A DNA stretch of 64,000 nucleotides from Guillardia theta CCMP2712. Taxonomy: Eukaryota > Cryptophyceae > Pyrenomonadales > Geminigeraceae. This document shows, piece after piece, positions 20,700-31,587 of the stretch. Where the stretch lies: the NCBI RefSeq assembly GCF_000315625.1, contig NW_005434613.1:193751-257750 (forward strand), written 5' to 3'. The notes beneath the pieces were generated by a model that was not told where the DNA came from, did no database searches, and worked only from the letters and a program-made list of their open reading frames with translations. The position numbers and the translations under genes were made by a program. Position 1 is the stretch's first letter. Each line of letters opens with the position of its first letter.

Positions 20700-23018
20700 T
20701 CAACCATGGTAGTTCGCATACCCATCATAGGCATACACAGGATACTGATAGGGATAGTAGTACCGGTTATCAACCGCAGGGGGCATGTCGTACCCCTCCT
20801 CCGGCTCGTAGTACCCGTACCCGTCCTCCATCCTCGCCATCCCATCCTCCTCCGGCATCCCAGCAAACCACCCGTAGTCGTAGGAGTGACCGTAGTACTC
20901 CTCGGGGACGTACTCGGGGAGGAAGGAGGTGGGGAGGGGAGGGGAGAGGTACCTAGTGGTACTGTCCATCCTGGCCCTCGCCCTCCCCTCCTGCGAGCAG
21001 CCCAGCCCGTCTAGCAGGAGCTCGTCCTCAGCAACTTGCCGCAGCTCCTCCTCGTACATGACCTTCGACTCTGATATCACGCTCTCTATCCTGTGCAGCA
21101 ACTCGTTGACTGTGTTCTCATGCCTGTCCAGCTGTGCATGCGCTGTCCTCCTCCTATGGTTCCAGTCCTCCGCTGCCCTCCTCCTCCTCCTCCCCTCCCT
21201 CGCGCGCGCGAGGGTCTTGAAAAGCTGCACGGCCCGCGCCTCCCTCCTGTTCTGCAGCTCCTCCTTCGCCCTCTCCGACTGATCCTCCTCCACTTCCTCC
21301 GCCCGCACCGCCGCCTGCTCCCACCCGGCTGCCTCCGGCTCCTGCTGCTTCCCCGCTACATGTTCCTCATACACATCGTCTTCAATGATCTCGTTCTCCT
21401 CCAGGTCACTTTCCCGCTCTCCCCTCTCCTCCTCCTCCACGTACGCCTGCTGGTACGGAGCTGGGTAGCCATAGTGCTGCTCGTATGCCCCGAGATCGTA
21501 CTCCTCCTCCCCATGCTGCATGTAGTACGTGTCCTCCACTCTCCCTTCTTCCTCCTCGTCCACCCTCGAGCTATCTCGGAGACGCTGTGTGATCTCGTCT
21601 CTGAACCTTTGCTCGATGCTCGCGTTCTCCTCCTCAGTGAAATCCCCGTACATATCCGAGGAGGAAGCAGCAGACCTGACTCTGTGCAGATCCTGCTTCC
21701 TCCTCACCTGCTGCTCCAGCACAGCCGCTTGCTGGTACTGCTGGTGCTGGTGCTGCTCGCCGAACTCCTCCACTTGCCCTGTGGCAGAGAAGCTCTGAAC
21801 GCTCGGGTCAGGGTAGGCAGCGGCATCGTCGATCTCCACAGCAAACTCTCGCACATCCAATGTGTCGTACTTGCCAACTGGATCGTACTCATACGCTCCA
21901 GCTCCAGCTCCAGCTCCAGCTCCAGCAGATGCCAAGTACTCCTCGTCCTCCTCCTCCAGCAGGTACTTGTCAAGGTCCACGTCGTTCATGTCAGACAGCT
22001 GCACATCGTCGTCCTCCCCCAGCTCCTCTCCCAGCATCTCCCCAGCATAGTCGTCGTACTGATGTCTGATGGCTGATAGCGACTCTCCAACATCAAACTG
22101 GTCCTGCAGGTACTCCCCACCACCCAGCCCAGCTGCTACTTCACCTCCAAGCCCAGCCATCGGGACGTCCACAAACGCCTCGTCGTACCCTGACAGCGGC
22201 TCGTCTCTGCCCAGCAGCTCGTCCACGTGCTGGAACGCCTGCAGACCCGGGTCGTCGAAGGGGGGAGAAATGTGGAAGTCGGCGGTGAGAGCGTCGTCCC
22301 CGTACCCCAGCGCCGTCCCCTCTCCACCTCCCACGTGTTCTTCCTCCTCCTCCTCTCCTCCCTCTCCATCGTACACATCGTAGAACACCTGGTGTCCGGA
22401 CATGATGCTGAACTGCATGACTTTCTTCTCCTCCTCAGCGATCTTGTAGTCGAATCTCCTCTTCTGCTCTCTGCTCAGCTCCTTCCTTCTCACCGTCTCT
22501 CCCGCCGTCCACATCCTCCTCGCCCTCTCCCTCGACGCCGACGCAAGCTTGTTCGCTACCAGCCTGATCGCTTCCAGCTTCCTCTTCGCCTCCTTCACCC
22601 TCTGCGCCGCATCCTCTGACGCCGGCCCCTCATCGCGCAAGTTCATCACCGAGGCAAGCAGGAGCTCAGCATCGCTCGTCATCGACTTTGGGTAGGAGGG
22701 GGAACGAGCAGCCAGCAGGGCCTCTACGTCCTCTATCTCACTCTCCGGCATGCTGTCCTCGCGCAGGACGGCGGCAGCGGCGGAAGCAGCAGCAGCGGCA
22801 GCGGCAGCTCCCTGCTTGCTTTTCTTCTTGAGCAGAGCCTGCTCCCAGTCCGGTGAAGAGCTGCTCATGCTCAAGTCCTCTGCGGAAACATCGTCTGCTC
22901 GACCTGCTGCCAACTGTGAGGAGGAAGAAGAGGGGAGGGGATTGTTGAGAAGGAGGAGTGAGGGAGTAGCAAGCAACAGAGAGGGAGAGGGAGAGAGGGA
23001 GAGGGAGAGAGAGAGAGA

Positions 23019-23062
<44 letters not shown>

Positions 23063-24167
23063 TGTTGAGAAGGAGGAGGGAGGGAGTGGTGAGAAACAGA
23101 GAGCGAGTGAGATGAGGAGGAGCGAAGACGAGAAACGGAGGGAGACGCGGAGGATGAAAAAGCCACTGACCTTGCGCGTGTTCCGGAACGAGCAAAGTCT
23201 GCAACAAGTAGGAAGAAAAGAAAAGACAAGTCAGCAAGGGAAGTTGTAAGCAAACATATCATAACATGGAGCAAGATGAAGAAAACGCCGTCAAACACAG
23301 GACAACATGTCAAAAACACAAACAACAAACACGCCTCTATCAAGTCACAGCATCACATGCTCTACCTTGACAGCTGAGAGTGTGTTTGACAGCATCCTGT
23401 CTCTCCCCTTCTTCCTCTCCTCGTCCTGCTCTCCCTCCTCCTCCTCCTCCTCCGGCTTGATCGAGGCACTGTCGCGAGGAGAATGCAGCATCATCACATT
23501 ATTCCCTCCCGTTTTGAACCCGTCATCGTCCACAGCAAACTCACGGGACAGCACCCACTGCGATGAGAGTGAGGAGAGAGGAAGGAGAAGGAAGAGAAAA
23601 GAGGAGGAGAAACAGGAGGAGGAGAAGTGCAGAGACAAGGAGGACGACGAAAAGAGAGAAAGAGGAAAAGATGAGAGAGGAGGAGGGGAGGAGAGGATAG
23701 AGGAGGAGAAGAACAAACGAGGAATGAAGTAAAATTATCTCACTCTGTCATCCTCGAGGAACTTGAAACAATGCTTCCCTGCTGGCAACCACACCTGTCA
23801 CACGCTGTTAGAGAACTACTAGTCTCCTCCTCCTCCTTTCTCATCTCTCCTCCTCTTCCTCCCTCATCTTGTACTCACGTAGGTCTCCCAGGTATCTCCG
23901 TCCACTCTCTCAAGCTCGTGCAATTGCGTCCAGTCAGACCATGAACCAACCTGAAGAGAAAAGTAAGAAAGGATGTGAGGTAAGACAAGACAAGACAAGA
24001 CAGGAACACAGATGACGATGCAAAGCAAGGAGAGGAAAGGGCTCTTCACTCACCAGGTTGACAGACTTGACGTTTGGAGCACTGTGATATCTGCAAAACA
24101 TAATCAAAATCAGACAGCACGAGACAAACAAAAACATCGACAAAACATCATTATCATCATCATTGTC

Positions 24168-24201
<34 letters not shown>

Positions 24202-25808
24202 ATATCAGCATCAAGACACATGATCACCACTGTCAATCATTCAACAAACTCTCACCTGATAGGAACGAGAGAGATCGCTCCTGTCCAGCTGAGCCTCTTT
24301 TCCAGGCCCTTGACAAAAAGTTGCTGGAAGGCCTCGATCACCTTCTCCTGTGAGAGTTGCGAGTCGCCAACGATGGACTGACAACAAGATAAGTCCTCCT
24401 CCTCCTCCTCCTCCTCCTCCTCTTCCTCCTCCCCCTCCTCGTCTTCGTCCTCGTCCTCGTCCTGCTCCCCTTTCCCCCTGCTTCTTCTTTCTCGTCCTCC
24501 TTCTCCCCTTTCCCTTTCCCCTCTTCCTCTCCTCACCTGCAGGTTGACTGTCGGAGCGATCCCAACGGACTTACCGAGATCGTTTCGGTTCTCCTGTAGA
24601 GCAAAAAGAATCAGGAAGAACGAAACGGCTGGAGTATCAGGGAGGAGAGAGGAGGGAGGAGAAGAGAGTAAGGAGGAAGAGAGAGGAGGGAGAAGGAGAT
24701 GAGGGAGGAGAGAAGGGAGGAGACCCAGGAGGAGGAGGAGGAAGAGGAAGGGGAGGAGGAGGATAGAGAGGAGGAGGAGGAAGATGGAGAGGAGGAGGCG
24801 GCGCTGGCCACAGCGCTAGCTCACCATGGGCGTTGGCATTGCGATGACTTGACCGAGCTTCTCCGAAACGTCTGCGCTGATTGAGGCAGCGAGCAGAAAG
24901 GATCTGTCAAGGCTGTTGGCGTTGGCCCTCCTGTTCCTCTCGCTCGTCTCGTCGATCTGCTTCAGCCCGTACAGGGGAGCGCCGGCAACTAGGATGTTGT
25001 TGCCTGCTCGCAGAGTGAGAGGGGAAGGAGGAGAGAAGAGGGAAATGAGGGGAGAGGAGGGGACGAAGGAAGGTGTGAGAGGAGAGGAGAGGAGAGGACA
25101 GGAGAGGAGAGGAGAGGAGAGGAGAGGAGAGGTTTTCACCGCATGTTTTCATTCCATCATCCACTCTTGGCCAGTCGGGGGAAGCGATCCACTTATCAAG
25201 ACATCAGAAAGAGAATCGCAAGAGGAGAGGGAGGGAAGAGAAGCGAAAGGAGGAGGTTGTAGGGAGGGAAGAGAAGCGAAAGGAGGAGGTTGTAGAGACT
25301 GACCTTGCCGTCTACCACGAACTTGAAGGCATGGAATCCTACAGGCAGCCGAAGCTGAAAGAAGCTTGTCAGAAGGAAAGGAGGAGAGAGGAACAAGGAG
25401 GAGGAAGAGGAAGAAATAGTACTGTTTTTACCTCAGCTCCCCATACATATTGCCCGTTCTTCTTGAGAATCTTTTTCATTGTAGTCTGCAGGATTCATAT
25501 CAGACGGCAAGAACAAGAGAAGGAGGAGGAGGAGGAGGAGGAGGAGGCGACAAGTGAATGAACATGTAAAGACAGCATTTCATAGTGAAGGAATCGGACA
25601 AGTGAAGAGAGAAGTTGATAGTGGAGAGAGAGAGATACAGGGGGAGATTTTCCAAGAGAGCTGGCGAATGACGAAGAAGGTGTTTGGGAACAGTGCAGCA
25701 CAACTCACCTGCTCTGCCCACTTGGACCAGGAGCCCGCAATGTTGACCTGAAGGGAAGAACATCGATCAGTCATTACCAAGAGGCATCCAGCAAACAAAC
25801 AAGAGGAT

Positions 25809-25840
<32 letters not shown>

Positions 25841-26344
25841 GGAGGAGGAGGAGGAGGAGGGTACCTGATGTGCTGACTCTCCACCCTTGAACTCAACCCA
25901 AACTTTCACCATCTGCCCTCCTTTTCGGCACCTGACCAATTCAGTTCAGCACATGGCAAGGCTCCAACGGCTGCCGCTACCTCTCCTTGCTCTCCCTCAT
26001 GTACTTCTGAACGAGCTTGAGCGTCTTCACATTCAGCATCTCCTAGAAGCGCCAAGGGCGTCAGCCTCCTCCACAACAAAATAGCTCCTTTTCTGTCTCA
26101 CCACGTACTCCTGGTTCATCACGACCTTGCACTGCTGCCCCTTCTTCTGAACCTCCAGGTCGCCTCTCCTCTCTCTCGTTGCAATGTGTGCTTCTCCTCC
26201 CCGCAGACGCTCCACCATCGGCCTCCTTGACGTCCACATGACCTTCTTGTTGTATCCTGACCATGCTGGCCCGTGCTCGGCTGCATGAGCGCAGCACTGG
26301 ACCAGACATGCGACGAAGAGGATCCTCCCGCTGTCGAATCTCAT
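20700..26344 (-). CDS. secreted-pathway protein with two CBM48 starch-binding domains and long acidic/coiled tail
   Basis: Sixteen exons, the first fourteen about 26344-26102, 26042-25981, 25931-25865, 25747-25709, 25485-25432, 25354-25304, 25191-25140, 25003-24824, 24593-24537, 24377-24256, 24090-24054, 23950-23879, 23794-23744 and 23563-23371. A small exon near 23200-23170 follows, then a 2.2-kb last exon (22916-20700). Joins checked keep phase; total about 1170 residues. Residues 1-22 are a signal peptide ('ILFVACLVQCCAHA|AEHG'). Two CBM48/AMPK-type modules follow: 'VNIAGSWSKWAEQ...GFHAFKFVVDGKW...NNILVAG' (about 105-200) and 'VNLVGSWSDWTQL...GKHCFKFLEDDRW...NNVMML' (about 305-395). The tail has coiled-coil stretches, acidic runs and Tyr-rich segments. 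CBM48 binds glycogen/starch. Since the presumed +1 residue is not aromatic, the periplastidial space, where cryptophytes store starch, is a reasonable inferred location. It recalls plant PTST scaffolds but in reversed order and with two modules. Confidence 0.82.
22978..23060. repeat. (GA)n-rich tract in an intron
   Basis: GAGAGAGGGAGAG repeats inside the intron between the small exon near 23200-23170 and the last long exon of the CBM48 gene. On the minus strand this is the polypyrimidine stretch before the acceptor at 22917. Confidence 0.85.
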
Positions 26345-28025
26345 CTTGTTCGTCCTGTCCTTGCTTCCTTGTTCTTGGATCTGAACCCCTCGGGAGCTGG
26401 TCTTGCACGGGCCAAAGGGATGCAGGAAAGTTCCTTCTCGTCCAAAGTCAGCAGCGTTACCGAACGATACAGAAAAGGAAGGGATAAACTTTCAGAATAC
26501 TAGAAGAAAGTTTGAGATAGTTTCTACATACAAACACAGCCTTTGGCCTTTCACTTATGCACTTATGAGACATCTGCTTTCAAACTTGCGGAATGGAACG
26601 AACAAAGTTTTCGAAATTTTGAAAAACACTCGCTATATGAAACACATGGTAGGCTTTCCTCCAGTTTGGTCATATCATTTGTCACGCACAACGAATGTCT
26701 TCATCTTCGACGTCTCATCGCTCCTCGTCAACAAATAATACGCTGCCTACATGCCCTACAAAGAAAAGGGGAACACATATTTGAGATATTCGTTGACTAT
26801 CCTCCTGACCTTCTGTCGCACCCTGCAGCATTCTTCTTCCTCCTGTTATCAATCATGGTTCAACCCATGCTCTGCCTCTCCTCCTCCTCTCTTCTCCCCC
26901 TCCCATCTTCGGCATCGGCATCCACGATAGCGCTCCCCCTGCCCATGGATCTCCCTATTCGCCCTTATCCCTGACACCCCCAACCCCAGCCAAAAGACCC
27001 CTAACCCCTTATTAAGATACCCCACCTACTCAATTACCACAAAAAACATAGCGTCGTACCCTCTGATAGACACAGTTTTGACCTCCCTTGGCAATTACAC
27101 CCCCAAATTTAGTACCCCCACCGCCTCTGATCGATCGGGTCCTTTGTACCTTTCACCCCACCCTGATTATCTGAGATGACAATACCCCCAGGTCTTGTTT
27201 TACCCTAGAGGGACTCTTTTTACAACTCACTACCCCTACTTTTCACTACACCCCACCCCCTAATCAGTCTTGGCATCCAGCCCGTTCACTCCATGGACAG
27301 CCCTACCCCCACATCTCCCAAAAAACCCTCCACCCCACTTTCAAGTACCCTATGAACTTCTGGGACTACCCACCTCAATAATGAAAAGTACCCCATTATT
27401 ATGACAATACTTTGTACCCCCACCCCACCACAAATCTCATTCCCATTTGTGTCAACAGTACCCCTGCTATGGACAGCATGACCCAACCACCCTACCAACT
27501 GTGAACCTCCGGAGATATACCCCGAATCACCACCCTACATTTAAACACCCCACCCCCCCTGTGCTATCTCGCCCCCTTCTTTCCCCTCATACTTTCCTTC
27601 CCTTCTGTTTTACAGCAAACTTCCCGAGAAAACTTGAAAAAGAAAATTCCCGGGCCGCCGGGCCGCCGGGTCCGAGTCCTTGCCGATGGCCTGAGACTGA
27701 AGTTTAACAAATCTTTTGATCAATCATGGCAGGACGAGGAGGCCTTTGAATCAATTCCGAGTCACCGCGGGTCACTGTTCGAGCAAGTTGGCCCGGGCGG
27801 CGGGCGGCCGGGGCGCTGGCCGGGCGGGCCAGGAGCTTAACGATTAAGACTCGGGAGCGGCTGAGCTGCCTTCCTTGAATCAAACTTAGAAACTTAGCAT
27901 CCGTCACGGTGGACTTGCTCATTAAAGTTTACTTGCTGGTTTCAACAAGCGCGGCCCTGCGCGCGGCGGCTGCTACTCACTGCGGGAGGTGTCCGACTGA
28001 GTCTATGCCCCCTGTCGCCTCCTCC
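26345..28025. other. gene-poor spacer with C-rich TACCCC patch and GC-rich patch
   Basis: 26345-26950: no convincing exon; presumably the CBM48 promoter. 26960-27560: on the plus strand, C-rich DNA in which TACCCC-type words occur every 20-50 bases (at least ten). The same pattern, on the opposite strand, is seen at 40.85-41.44 and 61.48-62.76 kb. 27640-27960: GC-rich patch with CCGGGCCGCCGGGCCGCCGGG and CCGGGCGGCGGGCGGCCGG. Confidence 0.55.
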
Positions 28026-30451
28026 TCACTCTACTGAGATGTTCTGAAGCCCTGCAGCCGCTTCCTCCACCTCCTCGTCGGAGTCCTCCCCGTCGTCGAA
28101 GTCGTACTCGATGAGAATATACTGGGCCTCGGGGGGGGTGTTGTACTGCCATTCCTCGCAGATCTGAAGCCCTGCAGCCTCCTCGTCGTCCAGGTCGTAC
28201 TCGATGAGAAGCGCCTGGGCCTCGGGGAGGGTGTTGTGCTGCCATTTCTCGCACTTCTCCTTCAGGTTCAGCCAGTCAGGAGGGCAGGTGCCCTCCCTCC
28301 TCCTCCTCCTGTACTCCTCCAGCAGCAGCCGCAGCACGGGGAAGCCTTGCTGCACGTCGCGATCATAGATCTGAGCGTAGTTGATGCTGGTCGACTGCTG
28401 CCCTCCTCGTCGCACGAAGATGTCCGCTCCCTCCTCGATCAGCATGCGAACCATCGCGACGTCGCTCCTGTACACGGCATAAAGCAGCGGCGTCATGCTG
28501 TCGATGTTTGCCATCGCTGCGTTCCTCCTCCCATCGAAGTGATCGTTAACAGGGCTCGGCCCTCTTGCTGTCCTCAGGAACCTCCGCACCTCTTCCACGT
28601 CTCCGGCCTGCAGGGCAGAGACTGGCGTGTGAGCTGAGCCCAAGCTGAGAAGCAGCTGGACTGTGTCCGTCAGCAGAAACTTCGCGGCGATCTCGATCAG
28701 GCGGCAGCCGACGAGCCTGAGGTCTTCGTCCGGTCGAGCAGCTGAGAGGGGATGCGGGCCTCGCCGGCCCCCGATGAAGGCGCTCTCCGGACATCTTTCA
28801 GTGAGTAAGCGAGGATGCCTACGGGCCCTCTCCCCCAGCTGCTCCCGAGCTGCCTCGCTGCCGGACAAGACCGCCAGCACGAACGCGTCCAGCTCTATCC
28901 CTGCCGCTCGGTAGTGGGGGAGAAGGGCCTCTACCACGTCAAACCTGCGGTACAGAGCCGCGGCGACGACAGGGAGGACAGGGAACCCGTTCCTGCTGTT
29001 AAGACGCGGCGAGTTGAGGATCTTGTCTACTCGCAAGGGCTGGCGGAGGAGGCTCGAGTCCTCTCGGAGCAGCTGCTCGATCCGATCGATCTCGCCGCAC
29101 TGTATCGCCTCCTCCCAGCCCGGCTGCAACGGTACAAACGCCTCCATCATGCGCTCGAAGTCCTCGGGGTCCGAGTCGGGGCAGTCAAGTCGTCTGCCCT
29201 CCTTTCGGGCGCAGGATCTTTGACGAGCTCGGTGTCGGTGGTACCTTGGAGGCGCCTGACGTCTCCTCTCCACATCTCCTTCTTGGGGCGATCGATCGGC
29301 GTCCCATGCTCGTGCGCGACCTTGCCCATCATCAGGCGGAGCACAAGATCTGTAGGCTGACCCGTCGAGTCAAGCCGCAAGGATCCTCGTCCGACTCCGA
29401 TCCGCCTGTACACGGCTTGCTCGTTGTCGTCGTCGTCGTCGGAGTGGAGGCAGACGACATGGAAGGAGATGTTGTTGCCCTGCTGTAACTTGTTGAGAGG
29501 TAGGATGGTGTACTTGTAGCTCGACGACTTGCCTTCGTACTTTGCGTCCCTGTACGTCCAGCGCCCGGCGACCTCCGGCAGGCAGGAGACTGTTACTTGC
29601 ATCAGCTCCACCAGTCGACCGAACCCAGCGTGCGGGAGGGGAAAGTCTTCCCCCTTTCCGAACTTGACCCATGAACGAGCATCTGCCTCATCTGAACAAA
29701 GTCTTCTCTGTATCATCACGTCGGGGCCCACGATGCCTCCCACCGACAGTTTGACTCCCCTTCCCGGTCGTTCATGATGGTCGTTGGTGCTTGCATGAGA
29801 CATTTCGTCTGCCAGCCTGTGGAGCAACTGGTCGTCCATGTCTCGCCAACGCTCCTCCTTGAAGACTTGGTCATCGCGCTGCCCTCGCTCCACGATTCTC
29901 TCCAGTCTCAGCCTCTCCCTCCGAGCTCTGGGAGGCGCCTGCCGCTCAAGCCCGACGACCATGGCGTCGAAGTAGCTCTCCTCATGCGACGCTCCAAGTC
30001 TGTGCAGGCCGAACCCTATCTCTGCTCCATCGCCTGAGATGTCCAGAACGCCAGCAAACATGATCTTGTCCTTGTCCTGCACGAACGCGTAGGCCGTGTC
30101 GGCTGTAAGCCCGTCAGCTCCATCGGCAGCTCGTAGGAGAGGCCAGAAGCTCGTCAGCTCGTTGCGCCATGCAGTGATGAGCCGCTTGCCGCTCGTGACG
30201 ACAGTGATGTGATCTGAGACGTACAGGACCGCAGCTGCGAAGTCTCGCCGCCACCCTCGGCGGACAGTCTCCCGGATGAGGTCGAAGTTGATGTCTCGTT
30301 CGTGCATGCGCAGAATGACATGATGGGTGAGCTGCTGCTGCAACATGTCAGTTGACATGTGGGAGACATCAGTGAAGGATGTCCTGGACGTGCTGTCTTC
30401 TGCCGAGCGCGTGTCCTGCATCACCATCCCGCGATCCGTTTGATAGGACAT
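28026..30451 (-). CDS. DUF4258-like plus ankyrin-repeat protein (one gene or two)
   Basis: Two overlapping minus-strand frames. The upstream frame (30451 to about 29260) starts MSYQTDRG. It contains 'HVILRMHERDINFDLIRETVRRG' and a following beta-rich piece ('VTTSGKRLITAW'-like), the pattern of DUF4258, a family related to small toxin-like nuclease folds. It then has a mixed region of about 300 residues with no assignment. The downstream frame (about 29225 to 28026) has ankyrin-type repeats ('MTPLLYAVYRSDVAMVRMLIEEGAD', 'DAFVLAVLSGSEAARE') and an acidic tail. A 59-nt intron starting at GTCAGG (about 29259) and ending CCCGAAAG would join them in phase 0. Alternatively the ankyrin frame starts independently at 29273. 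The tail holds an imperfect 28-residue duplication. Function unknown; the ankyrin part implies protein-protein contacts. Confidence 0.6.
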
Positions 30452-31587
30452 GCTTGCTCCTTGCAGAGATGTTGAAAGTGCGGGGAAAGGCGAGGATAAA
30501 AACGAGGAGGATGGGAGTAGATTGTTGTTCTTGTCGTAGATTTTAGGGATCTACGCAGAGGAAGTGGAAGAGAGGGAGAGCAGGCAGGGGGACGAGAGGA
30601 GGAAGAAGATAGTAGGGAGAAAATAGAAGATAAGAGGAGAGATGAAATGTGGCGGGCGAAGAGATGGAAAGTAAGGAAGAGAGGAGATGGAAATACACGC
30701 TCACGAGGTAGGAGAGGAGCAGAGGAGGAAAAGAAGAGAAAGGATGAGAAGAGAAGAAAGGAGAGGAGGAGAAGGTAGGAGAAGAGAAGCAGAAAGGAGA
30801 AGAGGCGAAGGTAAGAGGAGAGGAGGAGAAGGTAGGAGAAGAGAAGCAGAAAGGAGAAGAGGCGAAGGTAAGAGGAGAGGAGAAGGTAGGAGAAGAGGCG
30901 AAGGTAAGAGGAGAGGAGAAGGTAGGAGAAGAGGAGAAGGTAGGAAGAGAGGAGAAGGTAGGAGAAGAGGAGAAGGTAGGAGAAGAGAAGCAGAAAGGAG
31001 AAGAGGCGAAGGTAGGAGGAGAGGAGGAGGTAGGAGGAGGAGGAGGTAGGAGGGGAGGAGGTAGGAGGGGAGGAGGTACGAGGAGGTAGGACGAGTTCTC
31101 AGCGACTGGTTGCTGGGAAATACAAGTTTGAGTTTCCATGGCACCCGCTGACCTTCGGACTGGGCCGGCCCAGGGCCTGAAAGAACAAGGCAGTAGTGAT
31201 AGACTACAGAATATCAATCACAATCATAGCAATGCCTAAATCATTTGCTAGTAAATTCAAACGAGGCGGGCTGGCTGTCAGATATATTTGATCGGATATA
31301 TTTGATGAGGCAGGCTTGTGGTCAAGTGCAGAATGTCGGGGCAGGGCCTGGCAGGTGATGGGAGGGCGGAGGAGGGAAGGGATGGAGGAGAGGGGTGAGG
31401 GAGGAGGAGAGGAGAAGGGAGAGGAGAAGGGAGAGGAGAAGGGAGAGGAGAAGGGAGAGGAGAAGGGAGAGGAAGGCGGAAGAAGGAAGGGAGACTGCGT
31501 GGAAGATCAGGAAGGAAGGGGGTTGAAGAAGGCGTGCGAGTGGATTGGAGCTGCCAGTGCCTCATCTTCTACGGGAGCATCGTCTAC
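30452..31587. repeat. polypurine tandem-repeat spacer
   Basis: 30560-31090 is almost purely A/G on the plus strand. It is built of imperfect units such as AGGAGAAGGTAGGAGAAGAGGCGAAGGTAAG and forms a complex satellite of about 0.5 kb. 31150-31170 has GGGCCGGCCCAGGGCC. A second run of GGAGAAGGGAGA units lies at 31408-31475. No exon is supported; the long Ser/Pro and Arg/Glu frames here are repeat translations. Confidence 0.85.

Noticed and set aside
21093-22076. 327-codon plus-strand frame opposite the CBM48 gene
   Set aside because: Leu/Arg/Pro/His string produced by the reverse of acidic codons; the minus-strand frame has the sensible exon chain.
30543-31217. 224-codon Ser/Pro/Phe-rich minus frame
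   Set aside because: Direct translation of a polypurine satellite; every frame is open because the repeat lacks stops.
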